A DNA stretch of 64,000 bases from Deinococcus soli (ex Cha et al. 2016) (lineage in GTDB: Bacteria; Deinococcota; Deinococci; Deinococcales; Deinococcaceae): NCBI RefSeq assembly GCF_001007995.1, contig NZ_CP011389.1, positions 1,999,501 through 2,063,500 on the forward strand, given 5' to 3'. The notes under the pieces were generated by a model, which did not search any database, was not told where the DNA came from, and saw nothing but the letters and a program-made list of their open reading frames with translations. The position numbers and the translations under genes are program-made. Shown here piece by piece: positions 20,728-30,041 of the stretch. The stretch's first letter is position 1, and each line of letters opens with the position of its first letter.

Positions 20728-20806
20728 GCGCGGCCGGACTCAGGAACTCGTTCCAGCGCGGCGCCGCGCCGGGACAGATTTCCGCCCCTGGGCCGTACAC
20801 TGGCCT

Positions 20807-22108
20807 ATGACCGCGATCATTCCCGACCTGATCCGCAAGAAACGCGACGGCCTAGAGCACACCCGCGAGGAACTCGAGACCCTGGTGCTGGGGTACACGC
20901 GCGGCGACGTGCCCGACTACCAGATGAGCGCGTGGCTGATGGCCGTGTTCCTGCGCGGCATGGCCGAACAGGAAACCGCCGACCTGACCATGGTCATGGC
21001 CGAGAGCGGCGACCTGATGAACCTCGGCGACCTGCCCCGCACGGTGGACAAGCACTCCACGGGCGGCGTGGGCGACAAGACCAGCCTGATCCTGACGCCC
21101 ATGCTGGCCGCGCTGGGGCAGACCGTCGCCAAGATGAGCGGGCGCGGCCTGGCCCACACCGGCGGCACCATCGACAAACTGGAGAGCATCCCCGGCTGGA
21201 CCAGCGAGCTGGAAGAGGAGCAGTTCCTGACCCAGGCGCGCGAGATCGGCCTCGCGCTGGTCGGCCAGAGCAGGGACCTCGCCCCGGCGGACGGGAAACT
21301 GTACGCGCTGCGGGACGTGACCGCCACCGTGGACTGCCTGCCGCTGATCGCCAGCTCCATCATGAGCAAGAAACTCGCGTCCGGCGCGCATACCGTTGTG
21401 CTGGACGTCAAGGTGGGTGCCGGGGCGTTCATGCGCACCCTGGACGCCGGGCGCGGCCTGGCCCGCGCGATGGTGGACATCGGCACCCGCGCCGGGCGGC
21501 AGGTGCGCGCCGTGCTGACCGACATGGACACCCCGCTGGGCCACATGGCCGGCAACAGCCTGGAAGTTCTGGAGGCCCTGGCGACCCTGCGTGGCGAGGG
21601 ACCCACCGACCTGACCGAACTGTGCGTCGCGCTGGCCGTCGAGGCCCTGGCCGCGCAGGGTGAGGACGAAACGGCTGCCGAGGCCCGCGCGCGCGCCACC
21701 CTGCAAGACGGCAGCGCCCTGGCGAAGTTCCGGGCGTTCATCGCCGCGCAGGGCGGCGACGCCACCTACGTGGACGACGTGAGCAAATTCGACGTGGCCC
21801 CCGGGCGCGCCGACGTGACCGCCCCCGAATCCGGCTTCGTGGCGGGCATCGATGCCCTCAGCGTCGGCCGCGCGGTGCTCGTGCTGGGCGGCGGCCGCGA
21901 ACGCAAGGGCGAGGCCATCGACCACGGCGTGGGCGTGGAACTCCTGCGTAAACCCGGCGAGGCCGTCCGGGCGGGCGAACCCGTCCTGCGCATCTACCAC
22001 AGAGGCGGCCGCGGCCTCGACGCCGCCACCCGCCTCCTCACGGAGGGCCTGACCCTGGGCGCCCAGGCCCCCGCGCCCGAGCCGCTGATCCTCGACCGCG
22101 TGTTTTAA
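20807..22108 (+). CDS. deoA: Pyrimidine-nucleoside (thymidine) phosphorylase
   Basis: A 433-residue enzyme cleaving thymidine/uridine to base plus (deoxy)ribose-1-phosphate in nucleoside salvage. The start [48 protein letters not shown] matches the family; signatures are [16 protein letters not shown] (phosphate and base contacts), [23 protein letters not shown], and [22 protein letters not shown]. Length matches the bacterial Pdp/DeoA type. The upstream in-frame region overlaps the Fe-S gene; the ATG at 20807 has a TACACT box 5 nt upstream. A long hairpin of repeat origin follows the stop and is shared with pilT. No other deo gene is adjacent. Confidence 0.93.
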   Translation: MTAIIPDLIRKKRDGLEHTREELETLVLGYTRGDVPDYQMSAWLMAVFLRGMAEQETADLTMVMAESGDLMNLGDLPRTVDKHSTGGVGDKTSLILTPMLAALGQTVAKMSGRGLAHTGGTIDKLESIPGWTSELEEEQFLTQAREIGLALVGQSRDLAPADGKLYALRDVTATVDCLPLIASSIMSKKLASGAHTVVLDVKVGAGAFMRTLDAGRGLARAMVDIGTRAGRQVRAVLTDMDTPLGHMAGNSLEVLEALATLRGEGPTDLTELCVALAVEALAAQGEDETAAEARARATLQDGSALAKFRAFIAAQGGDATYVDDVSKFDVAPGRADVTAPESGFVAGIDALSVGRAVLVLGGGRERKGEAIDHGVGVELLRKPGEAVRAGEPVLRIYHRGGRGLDAATRLLTEGLTLGAQAPAPEPLILDRVF

Positions 22109-22110
22109 GA

Positions 22111-22184
22111 GGTTGATAGTTGAAAGTTGATGGTTGATGGAAGGGCTGCCCCCCTCTATCGACCATCAACTTTCACCCATCAAC
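22111..22184. repeat. Heptad-derived hairpin element between deoA and pilT (copy 1)
   Basis: The left arm 22111-22140 is built of GTTGATN-type heptads. The right arm 22158-22184 is its imperfect complement (about 24 of 27 positions), around a 17-nt C/G-rich loop. It starts 2 bp after the deoA stop and ends 5 bp before the pilT stop. It could act as a bidirectional terminator. The same repeat family lies in the 5' end of paaD (42734-42804). Confidence 0.7.
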
Positions 22185-22189
22185 GCCTT

Positions 22190-23467
22190 TTAGCGCCTGC
22201 CGTACCCGCTCCCGCCGGGGTTCGTTTCGGGCGTGCTGGTGGTGCGGGCGTCCCCGCTGCCGTTCCCACGGCCGAAGTCGTTGCGGCCCGACGCGTAGCC
22301 GCCCTGGGCGGGGGTGACGGTCGCGCCGAAGCCCTGCACGGGCGCCTGCCCGTACCCGGCGGGCATGCTGGCCGCGCCGCCCGCCGTGGCGATGCTGGGG
22401 TCGTTGGCGAGTCGGGCGAATTCCTTGCTGTCCACGGCGCGCTCGACGCCGGTGTCGAAGGAGATCACGCGGCGGCGGTACAGGTTCGCCAGGAAGGCGT
22501 CCATGGTGACCATGCCCTCGCGCGCGCCGGTCTGCATGACGCTGGTGATCTGGTACGTCTTGCCCTCGCGGATCAGGGCGCGCACGGCCGGGTTGGCGAT
22601 CAGCAGTTCGTACGCCAGGATGCGGCCCTGCCCGTCCAGGCGCGGCAGCAGCTGCTGCGTCATGACCGCCACGAGGTTGTTCGCGAGCTGCACGCGGATC
22701 TGCTCCTGCTGCTCCTCGGGGAACACGTCCACGATACGGTCGATGGATTCCGGCGCGGAGTTCGTGTGCAGGGTGCCCATCACGAGGTGCCCGGTTTCGG
22801 CGGCGGTCACGGCGGCCTTGATGGTCTCGTAGTCGCGCATTTCGCCCACGAGGATCACGTCGGGCGCCTGGCGCAGCACGGCGCGCAGCGCGTCGTTGAA
22901 GCTCATGGTGTCCGCGCCGACCTCACGCTGGTTGATGATCGACTGCTTGTGCGTGTGCATGAACTCGATGGGGTCCTCGATGGTCATGATGTGCAGCCGC
23001 TTGGTGGTGTTGATGTGGTCGATCATCGCCGCGAGCGTCGTGGACTTGCCCGAGCCGGTCGGGCCGGTCACGAGCACCAGTCCGCGCGGGGCGTTGGCGA
23101 TCTCGATGACGTTGGCGGGGAGGCCCATCTCCTGCGCGCTCTTGATCTTCGTGGGAATCAGTCGCAGCACGCCGCCCACGTTGCCGCGCTGCATGAACGC
23201 GTTCACGCGGAAGCGGGCCTTCTCGCCCAGCGCGAACGAGAAGTCCAGCTCGCGGCGTTCCTCGAAGGTCCGCTGCTGCTTCTCGTTCATCATGGAGTAC
23301 ATCAGTTTGCGGGTGTCGGTCGGGGCGAGTTCCGCGAAGCCCTGCGAGTCGTACACGCCCTGCAGCTTGAACTGCGGGGACAGCCCGACGGTGATGATCA
23401 CGTCGGAGGCGCCCTTGTCGGCGGCGAAACGCAGGATGTCGGTGATGTCGGCAGCAGGCTGGGTCAT
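22190..23467 (-). CDS. pilT: Type IV pilus retraction ATPase PilT
   Basis: A 425-residue hexameric ATPase that powers pilus retraction and thereby twitching and DNA uptake. N-terminal ADITDILRFAADKGASDVIITVGLSPQFKLQGV is the PAS-like region. Then come Walker A GPTGSGKSTTLAAMI (~132), Asp box EDPIEFMHTHKQSIINQREVG, Walker B APDVILVGEMRDYETI and His box LVMGTLHTNSAPESIDRIVDVFP. A ~70-residue Gly/Asn/Thr-rich tail extends beyond the usual 350-370 residues. Start 23467 is preferred over GTG 23476 because GAGG sits 8 nt upstream. It follows pilB after 44 bp. Confidence 0.95.
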   Translation of the reverse strand: MTQPAADITDILRFAADKGASDVIITVGLSPQFKLQGVYDSQGFAELAPTDTRKLMYSMMNEKQQRTFEERRELDFSFALGEKARFRVNAFMQRGNVGGVLRLIPTKIKSAQEMGLPANVIEIANAPRGLVLVTGPTGSGKSTTLAAMIDHINTTKRLHIMTIEDPIEFMHTHKQSIINQREVGADTMSFNDALRAVLRQAPDVILVGEMRDYETIKAAVTAAETGHLVMGTLHTNSAPESIDRIVDVFPEEQQEQIRVQLANNLVAVMTQQLLPRLDGQGRILAYELLIANPAVRALIREGKTYQITSVMQTGAREGMVTMDAFLANLYRRRVISFDTGVERAVDSKEFARLANDPSIATAGGAASMPAGYGQAPVQGFGATVTPAQGGYASGRNDFGRGNGSGDARTTSTPETNPGGSGYGRR

Positions 23468-23511
23468 ACGGGTCACCTCGGGGGTGGAAAGGGGGAAGCG
23501 GGCGGTCAGGG

Positions 23512-26190
23512 TTACTTGCTGGTGACGGCCAGGACCTCTTCGAGGGTCGTGACGCCCTTAAGGGCCTTCTCGATGCCGTCCTGACGGAGGGTCTTCATGC
23601 CGCTCTGGGTCATGGCGACCTCGGTGATCTCGGTGGCGTTCTTGCCCGAACCGATCGCGACGCGCAGCGGTTCGTCGATGACCATCAGTTCGTGGATGCC
23701 CATGCGGCCCTTGTAGCCGGTACCGCCGCAGCGGTTGCAGCCCGCGCCGCGCATCAGCTGCGCGCCGCGCAGGTCCCGCTCGGTGATCCCGAGGCGGCGC
23801 AGGACGTCCGGGTCGGCGTTCGTGGGCGCCTTGCAGTCCGGGCAGACCTTGCGCACGAGTCGCTGCGCGACCACGCCCACCACGGCCGCGCCGATGTTGA
23901 AGTGCTCGACGCCCATCTCCTCCAGACGCACAATCGCGCCCGGCGCGTCGTTCGTGTGCAGCGTGGCCAGCACGAGGTGACCGGTCAGCGCGGCCTCCAC
24001 GGCGATCTTGGCGGTCTCGGTGTCGCGGATCTCGCCCACGAAGATGATGTCCGGGTCCTGGCGCAGGAAGGCGCGCAGCGCGCGGGCGAAGGTCATGCCC
24101 GCCGCATTGTTCACCTGCGACTGCACGATACCCGGAATCTCGTACTCGACCGGGTCCTCGATGGTGGTGGTGTTCTTCTCCGGCACCGCGATGCGCTTCA
24201 GCGTCGAGAAGGAGGTGAAGGATTTGCCCGAACCGGTCGGGCCGGTCACCAAGAAGATGCCGTTGGGTTTGTGAATGGTGTCCAGGTAGCGCTGATAGTT
24301 GTGCTCACTGAAGCCCAGCTGCTCGACTTCCGGGATGTTGCTGGCCTTCTGCAGCAGACGCATCACGGCCTTCTCGCCGTACACGGTGGGCAGCGTGGAC
24401 AGTCGCAGGTCCAGGTCGATGCTGCCCTTCTTGAAGCGCACGCGGCCGTCCTGCGGCACGCGCCGCTCGCTGATGTCGAGGTGCCCCATGATCTTGATGC
24501 GCGCCAGGATGCTCTGCGAGCTGCCCTTGGGCAGTTCGTTCTGCTCGCGCAGGATGCCGTCCACGCGGTAACGGACCTTCAGGGCCGTCTCGGTCGGCTC
24601 GATGTGGATGTCGCTGGCCTCCTGCAGCGCCGCCTCGCGGATGATGTTGTCCACGACGCGCACCACGGCGTTGTCGTCCAGTCCAGCCGTGAGGTCCTCG
24701 GCGTCCTGGCGTTTGCCTGCCGTCTCGCGCTCCTTGCTCTCCTTGGCGAGCTGCTGGTTCAGGTTCGCCATGTCCTGACTGCCGAAGTACCGCTCGATCA
24801 GGCGGGTGATGTCCTTTTCCGCCATGACCGCCGGGACGATGTCGCGCCCGGTGATCAGCTTCAGGTCGTCCAGCGCGAACACGTTGCGCGGGTCCTTCAT
24901 AGCCACGACCAGCGACTCGCCCTGCAACCGGACCGGCACCACGCCGTAGCGGCGGGCGGTCGTCTCGGGGATCATCAGCGCGACCTTGTTGTCCGGCGGG
25001 TTCTGGACGGGGTCCAGGAACTCGTAGCCGAGCTGCGCGGCCAGCGAACGCGCCAGCATCTCCGGGCTGAGCTTCCCGGACTGCACCAGCGTGTCCTCCA
25101 GGCGCCCGCCCCCGGCGTTCTGCTTCTGCAGGGCGTTGTCGATCTCGTCGGCGGCGGCGAAGCCCAGGTCGACGATCACCTCGCCCAGCGGCTTGACGCG
25201 GCCCTCGCGGGCCTGCACCTGCAGCGCCTCGCGCAGCTGCTCGCGCGACAGGGTGCCCTGCTGCACCATCTGCTCGCCCAGCCGCCCACGCTGCGGGTAG
25301 AAGCGCTCGATCAGCGTCTCGATGTCACGCGGTTTGGCCAGCACGAGCTGCACGGGCCGCCCGACCAGCGCCTCGATGTCCTCGCGCTTGCGCGGGTCGC
25401 TGGCCACGACCGTCACCCCGTAATCGGTCTCATCGACCGGCACGGCAGTCAGGCGCAGCGCGTCGGCGCGCAGCATGCTGCCCAGCACGTCCTCGCTGGG
25501 CTGGAAGTCACGCGGGTTGCGCAGGAACACCGCGCCGACCTGCTCGGCCAGCACCTCGTACAGCTGGTCCTCACTGATGATCCGCTGCGCGATCAGGGTG
25601 CTGCCCAGCGGCTCGCCGGTCTGCTGCTGCGCGTCGAGCGCCACCTGCAGCTGCGCGTCACTGATCAGGCCGCGGCTGATCAGGCGCTGGCCCAGCATCC
25701 CGCCCGCCGGTCCGCCCTCGGCCTCGGCGGGCGCCTCGACCGTCAGGTGCAGTTCCGGGTAGTACGTGGCGATCGCCCACATGATCTGGTCGCGCAGCGC
25801 CTGGTACACCTCGATGTTCAGGCCGCTGTCGTCCTCGAGCGCCTCGATGGCCATGCTCGACAGGGGGTCCACGATCGCGACGCGCAGCGTCTGGCCGTCC
25901 AGCGCGAACGGGAACGCCTGGTACTGCATGGCCGTCTGGGCGCGCACGGCCTGCAGCGCGGCCGCCTCGGGCGTGACGACGAGCAGGTTCACGAGCGGAA
26001 TGCCGAGCGCTTCCTCAATGGCGCGCGCGATGCGTTTCTCGCCGACCATGCCGGAGTCGATCAGGATCTCCGCGAGGCGCCCGCCGACCTCCGCGTGGCG
26101 GACCAGGGCTTTTTGCAGGTCCGTGTCATTAACGTAGCCCTGCTCGAGCAGGATGGCGCCCAGGCGCCGGTCACCGATGGAAAGAGCCAT
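23512..26190 (-). CDS. pilB: Type IV pilus assembly ATPase PilB/GspE with repeated MshEN-like N-terminal domains
   Basis: An 892-residue assembly ATPase. Three related N-terminal units occupy residues ~1-440 (starting GDRRLGAILLEQGYV, MLGQRLISRGLIS and RLGEQMVQQGTLS), each with the LGxxLxxxGxIxxxQLxxAL pattern of MshEN domains, which in some family members bind c-di-GMP. The ATPase follows: Walker A GPTGSGKSF (~648), Walker B DPDIIFVGEIRD (~710), LVLATLHTNDAPGAI, and a zinc tetracysteine module CPDC ... CNRCGGTGY (~782-813). The ATG has AGGAG upstream. The extra N-terminal length matches the long Deinococcus-Thermus PilB (PilF of Thermus). Confidence 0.94.
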   Translation of the reverse strand: MALSIGDRRLGAILLEQGYVNDTDLQKALVRHAEVGGRLAEILIDSGMVGEKRIARAIEEALGIPLVNLLVVTPEAAALQAVRAQTAMQYQAFPFALDGQTLRVAIVDPLSSMAIEALEDDSGLNIEVYQALRDQIMWAIATYYPELHLTVEAPAEAEGGPAGGMLGQRLISRGLISDAQLQVALDAQQQTGEPLGSTLIAQRIISEDQLYEVLAEQVGAVFLRNPRDFQPSEDVLGSMLRADALRLTAVPVDETDYGVTVVASDPRKREDIEALVGRPVQLVLAKPRDIETLIERFYPQRGRLGEQMVQQGTLSREQLREALQVQAREGRVKPLGEVIVDLGFAAADEIDNALQKQNAGGGRLEDTLVQSGKLSPEMLARSLAAQLGYEFLDPVQNPPDNKVALMIPETTARRYGVVPVRLQGESLVVAMKDPRNVFALDDLKLITGRDIVPAVMAEKDITRLIERYFGSQDMANLNQQLAKESKERETAGKRQDAEDLTAGLDDNAVVRVVDNIIREAALQEASDIHIEPTETALKVRYRVDGILREQNELPKGSSQSILARIKIMGHLDISERRVPQDGRVRFKKGSIDLDLRLSTLPTVYGEKAVMRLLQKASNIPEVEQLGFSEHNYQRYLDTIHKPNGIFLVTGPTGSGKSFTSFSTLKRIAVPEKNTTTIEDPVEYEIPGIVQSQVNNAAGMTFARALRAFLRQDPDIIFVGEIRDTETAKIAVEAALTGHLVLATLHTNDAPGAIVRLEEMGVEHFNIGAAVVGVVAQRLVRKVCPDCKAPTNADPDVLRRLGITERDLRGAQLMRGAGCNRCGGTGYKGRMGIHELMVIDEPLRVAIGSGKNATEITEVAMTQSGMKTLRQDGIEKALKGVTTLEEVLAVTSK

Positions 26191-26244
26191 AACGTTTCAG
26201 TCTCCTTGCGTGAGGGAAATGGGGAGGACGGTCTGGACAGGCCA

Positions 26245-26778
26245 TCAGTGGTGCCAGTCGTGCCCGTAGCGTTTCAGAACCGCGCGTTCCAGCCTGCGGG
26301 CCACGCGCGTATGAGGAAGGGCGTTGGTGACCAGAGGTCGGACCAGAATAGTGTGCATGCCGCTCAGGTTGCCGCCCAGCACGTCCGTGAACAGCTGGTC
26401 GCCCACCATGCCCACCTGCGCGGGCGGCAGGTTCAGGGCGCGCAGGGCCTTACGGAACGCCCGGGGGTTGGGTTTCCCGGCCAGCCCGACGCCCTGGAAG
26501 TCCAGCCTGTCCAGCCAGAACGCGGCCCGCTGCCCGGTCGCGTTGCTCAGGAGGTACAGGCCCACCCCGGCGAGTTTCAGGTCCCGCACCCACGCCAGGG
26601 TCTGCGCCACGCCCGCCGGGTCGTAACTGCCGTACGGCACCAGGGTGTTGTCGAGGTCCAGCAGCAGCCCGTGCAGGCCCCGGTCCGCCAGGAATTCCGG
26701 CGTGATGTGCGTGACGTGGTCGATCACGTCCGCCGGGCGCAGCAGGCTGCGGGAGGGGGCGGGGGCGGGGCGGCTCAC
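26245..26778 (-). CDS. YqeG-family HAD-IIIA phosphatase
   Basis: A 177-residue HAD protein. GLHGLLLDLDNTLVPYG supplies motif I (DxDxT), LYLLSNATG motif II (S/T), and AGKPNPRAFRKALRALNLPPAQVGMVGDQLFTDVLGGNLSGMHTILV motifs III-IV (K ... GDQ.xTD). The YqeG family is linked to phosphatidylglycerophosphate phosphatase-like activity in some bacteria and plants; the substrate here is unknown. The start is a GTG at 26778 overlapping the upstream pgeF stop (GTGA). Together with pgeF, pilB and pilT it forms a four-gene minus-strand run. Confidence 0.85.
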   Translation of the reverse strand: MSRPAPAPSRSLLRPADVIDHVTHITPEFLADRGLHGLLLDLDNTLVPYGSYDPAGVAQTLAWVRDLKLAGVGLYLLSNATGQRAAFWLDRLDFQGVGLAGKPNPRAFRKALRALNLPPAQVGMVGDQLFTDVLGGNLSGMHTILVRPLVTNALPHTRVARRLERAVLKRYGHDWHH

Positions 26779-27503
26779 GCGGCGCTCCCGGCGCGGCCGA
26801 TCACGGCCCACATGCGCCCCGTGACGCCCGCGTCGCGCCGGAACGAGTAGAAGTCGCCTTCCGTGGAGCAGCGTCCACTGACCCACACCTGCGCGCCGGG
26901 CACGCCCGCGTCCAGCAGCGCGGCGCGGTTCGCCCCGGCGAGATCCAGGTGCGGGCCGTCCGCGCCGGGCTGCACGAACGCGCCCAGCCCGGCCCCCATG
27001 AAGGCGTCCGCGACGCCCTGACCCACCGGGTACGCGGCGGCGCAGATGCCCGGCCCCACCGCCGCGCGGATGCGCTCCGGGCGGGCGCCCAGCGCGGTCA
27101 TGGCCTCCACGGTGCGCGCGCCGATGCGGCCCAGCGTGCCCTTCCACCCGGCGTGCGCGGCGCCCAGCACGCCCGCCTGAGGGTCCTCCAGCAGCAGCGG
27201 GTAGCAGTCGGCCGTGCCGATCGCCAGCAGCACGCCCGCCTGCCCGGTCACCAGCGCGTCCCCGGTCCAGTGACCGCCGCCGGTCACGGTCACCACGTCG
27301 GTTCCGTGCACCTGCGTCAGGCGGGCCACCTGCGCGGGCGTGAAGCCCAGCGCCCCGGTCAGCCGCGCGCGGTTCCCGGTGACCGCTGCCGGGTCGTCCT
27401 CGCGGTCATCCAGGTTCAGGCCCGCGTAGGGGCCGACCGAAACGCCACCCCGCCGCGTGGTGAACGCGTGCGGCGCGCTCAGGTGCGGCGCGTGAAGCAA
27501 CAT
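26775..27503 (-). CDS. pgeF: PgeF/YfiH laccase-domain protein (polyphenol oxidase or peptidoglycan-editing family)
   Basis: A 242-residue protein of the Cu-oxidase_4 (YfiH/PgeF) family: APHAFTTRRGGVSVGPYAGLNL at the N-terminus, QVHGTDV, IGTADCYPLLLED (metal-binding Cys), GAAHAGWKGTLGRI (metal His) and AVGPGICAAAYPVG (Cys), with C-terminal GRCSTEGDFYSFRRD. Members act as purine nucleoside phosphorylase/deaminases and, as PgeF, prevent misincorporation of serine in peptidoglycan. Start chosen at ATG 27503 because the protein then begins next to the conserved APHAFTTR; GATACT lies 6 nt upstream. An ATG at 27524 is the alternative. Confidence 0.88.
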   Translation of the reverse strand: MLLHAPHLSAPHAFTTRRGGVSVGPYAGLNLDDREDDPAAVTGNRARLTGALGFTPAQVARLTQVHGTDVVTVTGGGHWTGDALVTGQAGVLLAIGTADCYPLLLEDPQAGVLGAAHAGWKGTLGRIGARTVEAMTALGARPERIRAAVGPGICAAAYPVGQGVADAFMGAGLGAFVQPGADGPHLDLAGANRAALLDAGVPGAQVWVSGRCSTEGDFYSFRRDAGVTGRMWAVIGRAGSAA

Positions 27504-27639
27504 CAGCCCAGTATCGCGTGTCATCTCTCACCGGATTCTGACGCTTTTTGCACGCCTCACACCGTGAAGTGCTCCGCCCAGTCCGATTTTTTGCACCCGC
27601 ATCAGCGCCGCCGGGCACGGGGTTGCTAGAGTCCCCCGC

Positions 27640-28434
27640 ATGACGGTGCAGATTGACCTGAGTGACAAGACCGCCCTGGTGATGGGCGTCGCGAACGCCC
27701 GCAGCCTCGGCTGGGCCATCGCCGAGCAGCTCCTCGCCGCCGGGTGCCGCGTGGGCTTCTCCTACCAGGGCGAGCGCCTCAGGAGCGAACTCGACAAGCT
27801 CCTGACCGGCCGTGATGGCGTGTGGGCCCAGCAGGCCGACGCCACCAGCGAGGAAGACCTGACCGCGCTGTTCGCCCGCGTCAAGGAGGAATTCGGGCAC
27901 CTGGACTACCTGATCCACTCCATCGCGTTCGCGCCCCGCACCGCCATGGACGGCCGCTTCCTCGACACGACCGAGGCCGACTGGAACACCGCCCTGAACG
28001 TCAGCGCGTACACCCTGGTCTCCACCGCCCGCCACGCCGAGCCGCTGCTGCGCCCCGGCGCGAGCATCGTCAGCCTCACGTACCACGCCTCGCAGAAGGT
28101 CGTGCCCAAGTACAACGTCATGGGCGTCGCCAAGGCCGCGCTGGAAGCCACCACCCGCTACCTCGCCAGCGAGATGGGCGCGGCGGGCGTGCGCGTGAAC
28201 ACCATCAGCGCCGGACCCATGCGGACCATCGCCGCGCGCAGCATCCCCGGCTTCGGCAGCATGTTCGAGAAGGCCGCCGAGGCGGCCCCGCTGGGTCGCA
28301 ACGCCACCCCCGACGAGGTCGGCAAGCTGGCCCTGTTCCTCCTGAGTGACCTGGGCAGTGGCGTGACCGGGCAGACCGTGTACGTGGACGCGGGCTCCAG
28401 CATCATGGCCATGAAGATCGAACAGCCGAGCTGA
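27640..28434 (+). CDS. fabI: Enoyl-[acyl-carrier-protein] reductase (NADH) FabI
   Basis: A 264-residue short-chain dehydrogenase/reductase that completes each fatty acid elongation cycle. FabI features: KTALVMGVANARSLGWAIAEQL (the FabI-type Gly motif), LIHSIAFAPRTAMDGRFLDT, the catalytic pair within SIVSLTYHASQKVVPKYNVMGVAKAALEA (Y-x6-K), RVNTISAGPMRTIAARSIPGF and GVTGQTVYVDAGSSIMAM. A TAGAGT box lies 7 nt before the ATG. The gene stands alone, divergent from pgeF. The intact YxxxxxxK motif gives no reason to doubt function. Confidence 0.95.
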   Translation: MTVQIDLSDKTALVMGVANARSLGWAIAEQLLAAGCRVGFSYQGERLRSELDKLLTGRDGVWAQQADATSEEDLTALFARVKEEFGHLDYLIHSIAFAPRTAMDGRFLDTTEADWNTALNVSAYTLVSTARHAEPLLRPGASIVSLTYHASQKVVPKYNVMGVAKAALEATTRYLASEMGAAGVRVNTISAGPMRTIAARSIPGFGSMFEKAAEAAPLGRNATPDEVGKLALFLLSDLGSGVTGQTVYVDAGSSIMAMKIEQPS

Positions 28435-28490
28435 ACGGGGGGAATCTGTCGGGGTCGGCCTTCCGGTGTGGAGGTCGGCCCTCAGTCCAT

Positions 28491-28844
28491 TCAGGTGTCC
28501 TGTTCCCGCTGGCGGTACGTTTCGCCCCAGGCGAGCATGGCGCGCACGATGGGTTCCAGCGTGCGGCCCAGCGGCGTCAGCGAGTACTCCACCTTGGGCG
28601 GCACCTGCGGGTAGACCTCGCGGTGCACGAGGCCGTCGGCTTCCAGTTCACGCAGCTGCAGGGTCAGGATGCGCTGCGTGACGCCCGGCATGCGCCGCTG
28701 GAGTTCCGAGAAGCGGCGCGGGCCGCCCAGCAGGTGGTACACCGCCACGGCCTTCCACTTCCCGCCGATCACGCCGACGGTGGTGGTGACCGCGCAGGTG
28801 GGTGGGGGCTCGGTGGGGGAGGGGTGCGGTGCGGGCGCCGTCAT
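28491..28844 (-). CDS. HxlR-family winged-helix regulator
   Basis: A 117-residue regulator with the HxlR core: CAVTTTVGVIGGKWKAVAVYHLLGGPRRFSELQRRMPGVTQRILTLQLRELEADGLVHREVYPQVPPKVEYSLTPLG in overlapping succession, residues ~17-93. The N-terminal Cys (PPTCAVTTT) is in the position used by redox-sensing HxlR/YodB-type regulators. Start 28844 has a TACCCT box 6 nt upstream. It is divergent from a zinc-type alcohol dehydrogenase/quinone-oxidoreductase gene, the usual target type for this family (quinone or aldehyde stress). Confidence 0.9.
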   Translation of the reverse strand: MTAPAPHPSPTEPPPTCAVTTTVGVIGGKWKAVAVYHLLGGPRRFSELQRRMPGVTQRILTLQLRELEADGLVHREVYPQVPPKVEYSLTPLGRTLEPIVRAMLAWGETYRQREQDT

Positions 28845-28879
28845 GCCCGCAGGGTAGCAGATGACAGTTCCCAAAATGT

Positions 28880-28906
28880 GCGTACCTACCTTGAGTGTAC
28901 GTACTT
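28880..28906. promoter_or_regulatory. Candidate HxlR operator
   Basis: The intergenic region between the HxlR gene and the oxidoreductase gene contains GTAC-centred repeats: GTAC at 28882-28885 and the palindrome GTACGTAC at 28897-28904, 15 bp apart. HxlR/YodB-like regulators bind short GTAC- or TAC-rich dyads. Position between divergent genes supports an operator; binding is an inference. Confidence 0.4.
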
Positions 28907-29026
28907 GCCGATTCGTGGGCAGGCTGACACACTGACAGGCGCCGCAGGCGGGAAGCCGCCCGCCTGCACGTCCTCAGCCCTTCCCCGTTCAGCGGGCACC
29001 CTGACGTGCCCGGTGCAGGAGCACCC

Positions 29027-29962
29027 ATGTCCATTCCCCAGACCATGACCGTGATTGAACTGCAGCAGCCCGGCGGCCCCGAGGTGCTGCGCCCCGCCAC
29101 CCGCCCCGTGCCCACGCCCGGCCTGGGCGAGGTGCTCGTGCGCGTGCGGGCCGTGAGCATCAACCCGGTGGACACCAAGGTGCGCCGGAATGGCCCCCTG
29201 CCCACGCTGCCCGCCGTGCTGGGCTGGGACGTGTCCGGCGAGGTCGTGGCCGTGGGCCCCTTCGTGGTGGAGTTCGGCGTGGGCGACGAGGTGTTCGGCA
29301 TGCTGGCCTTCCCCGAGCAGCCCGGCGCGTACGCCGAGTACGTGCTGGCCCGCACCGCGGACATCACGCACAAGCCCGCCACGCTGAGCCACGAGGACGC
29401 CACCGCCATGACCCTGGCCGCCCTGACCGCCGAGCAGGCACTGGAGAAGATGAACCTCCAGGCCGGGCAGCGCGTCCTGATCCACGCGGGTGCCGGGGGG
29501 GTCGGGCACTACGCGGTGCAGCTGGCCCACGCGCGCGGCGCGCACGTGATCGCCACGGCGTCTGCGCCCAACGTGGACTTCGTGCGCTCGCTGGGCGCAG
29601 ACGAGGTCATCGACTACCGCGCCCGGCCCTTCGAGCAGCAGGTGCAGGGCCTGGACGCCGTGCTGGACACGGTAGGCGGCGAGACCGCTACGCGGTCCCT
29701 GGACGTGCTGCGGCCCGGCGGGTGGCTGGTGTGCATCGCCGCGCAGCCCGACGCCGCGCGGGCGCAGGCGCTGGGCGTGCACGCCGCGCGGATCCTGGTG
29801 TACCCGTCGCGCGCGCAGCTTGGCGCCCTGGTGAACCTGGCGGAGGCCGGGCGGCTGCGCTCGCACGTGAGCCGCACCTTCCCGCTGGCGCAGGTCGCGG
29901 ACGCGCACCGCGCGCAGGAAACCGGGCGTACGGTCGGCAAACTGGTCCTGACCGTCCCCTGA
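29027..29962 (+). CDS. NADPH:quinone oxidoreductase-like medium-chain dehydrogenase
   Basis: A 311-residue zinc-independent MDR protein: MTVIELQQPGGPEVLRPATRPVP, RVRAVSINPVDTKVRRNG, LGWDVSGEVVAVGPFV, FGVGDEVFGML, AGAGGVGHYAVQLAHARGAHVIATAS (NADPH-binding GxGxxG-like) and LGADEVIDYRARPFEQQVQGLDAVLDTVGG. The Zn-binding cysteines of alcohol dehydrogenases are lacking. It probably reduces quinones or enones. The start is decided by AGGAG 6 nt before the ATG at 29027. It is divergent from an HxlR regulator, consistent with induction by electrophiles. Confidence 0.9.
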   Translation: MSIPQTMTVIELQQPGGPEVLRPATRPVPTPGLGEVLVRVRAVSINPVDTKVRRNGPLPTLPAVLGWDVSGEVVAVGPFVVEFGVGDEVFGMLAFPEQPGAYAEYVLARTADITHKPATLSHEDATAMTLAALTAEQALEKMNLQAGQRVLIHAGAGGVGHYAVQLAHARGAHVIATASAPNVDFVRSLGADEVIDYRARPFEQQVQGLDAVLDTVGGETATRSLDVLRPGGWLVCIAAQPDAARAQALGVHAARILVYPSRAQLGALVNLAEAGRLRSHVSRTFPLAQVADAHRAQETGRTVGKLVLTVP

Positions 29963-30041
29963 GCCTGTGGGCGTGCCGGACAGGGCAGACCGTCAGCGGT
30001 CATGCCGTCCTGGCGGGCGCGGGGCCGCTATCCTGGGCGGC

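Noticed and set aside
22109..22190. Short tandem repeats as a possible CRISPR remnant
   Set aside because: Heptads without spacers; they form an inverted repeat, not a repeat-spacer array.
23692..26850. A 1052-codon plus-strand frame antisense to pilB
   Set aside because: PilB is unmistakable on the other strand; the frame is His/Val/Gln-rich with no domains.
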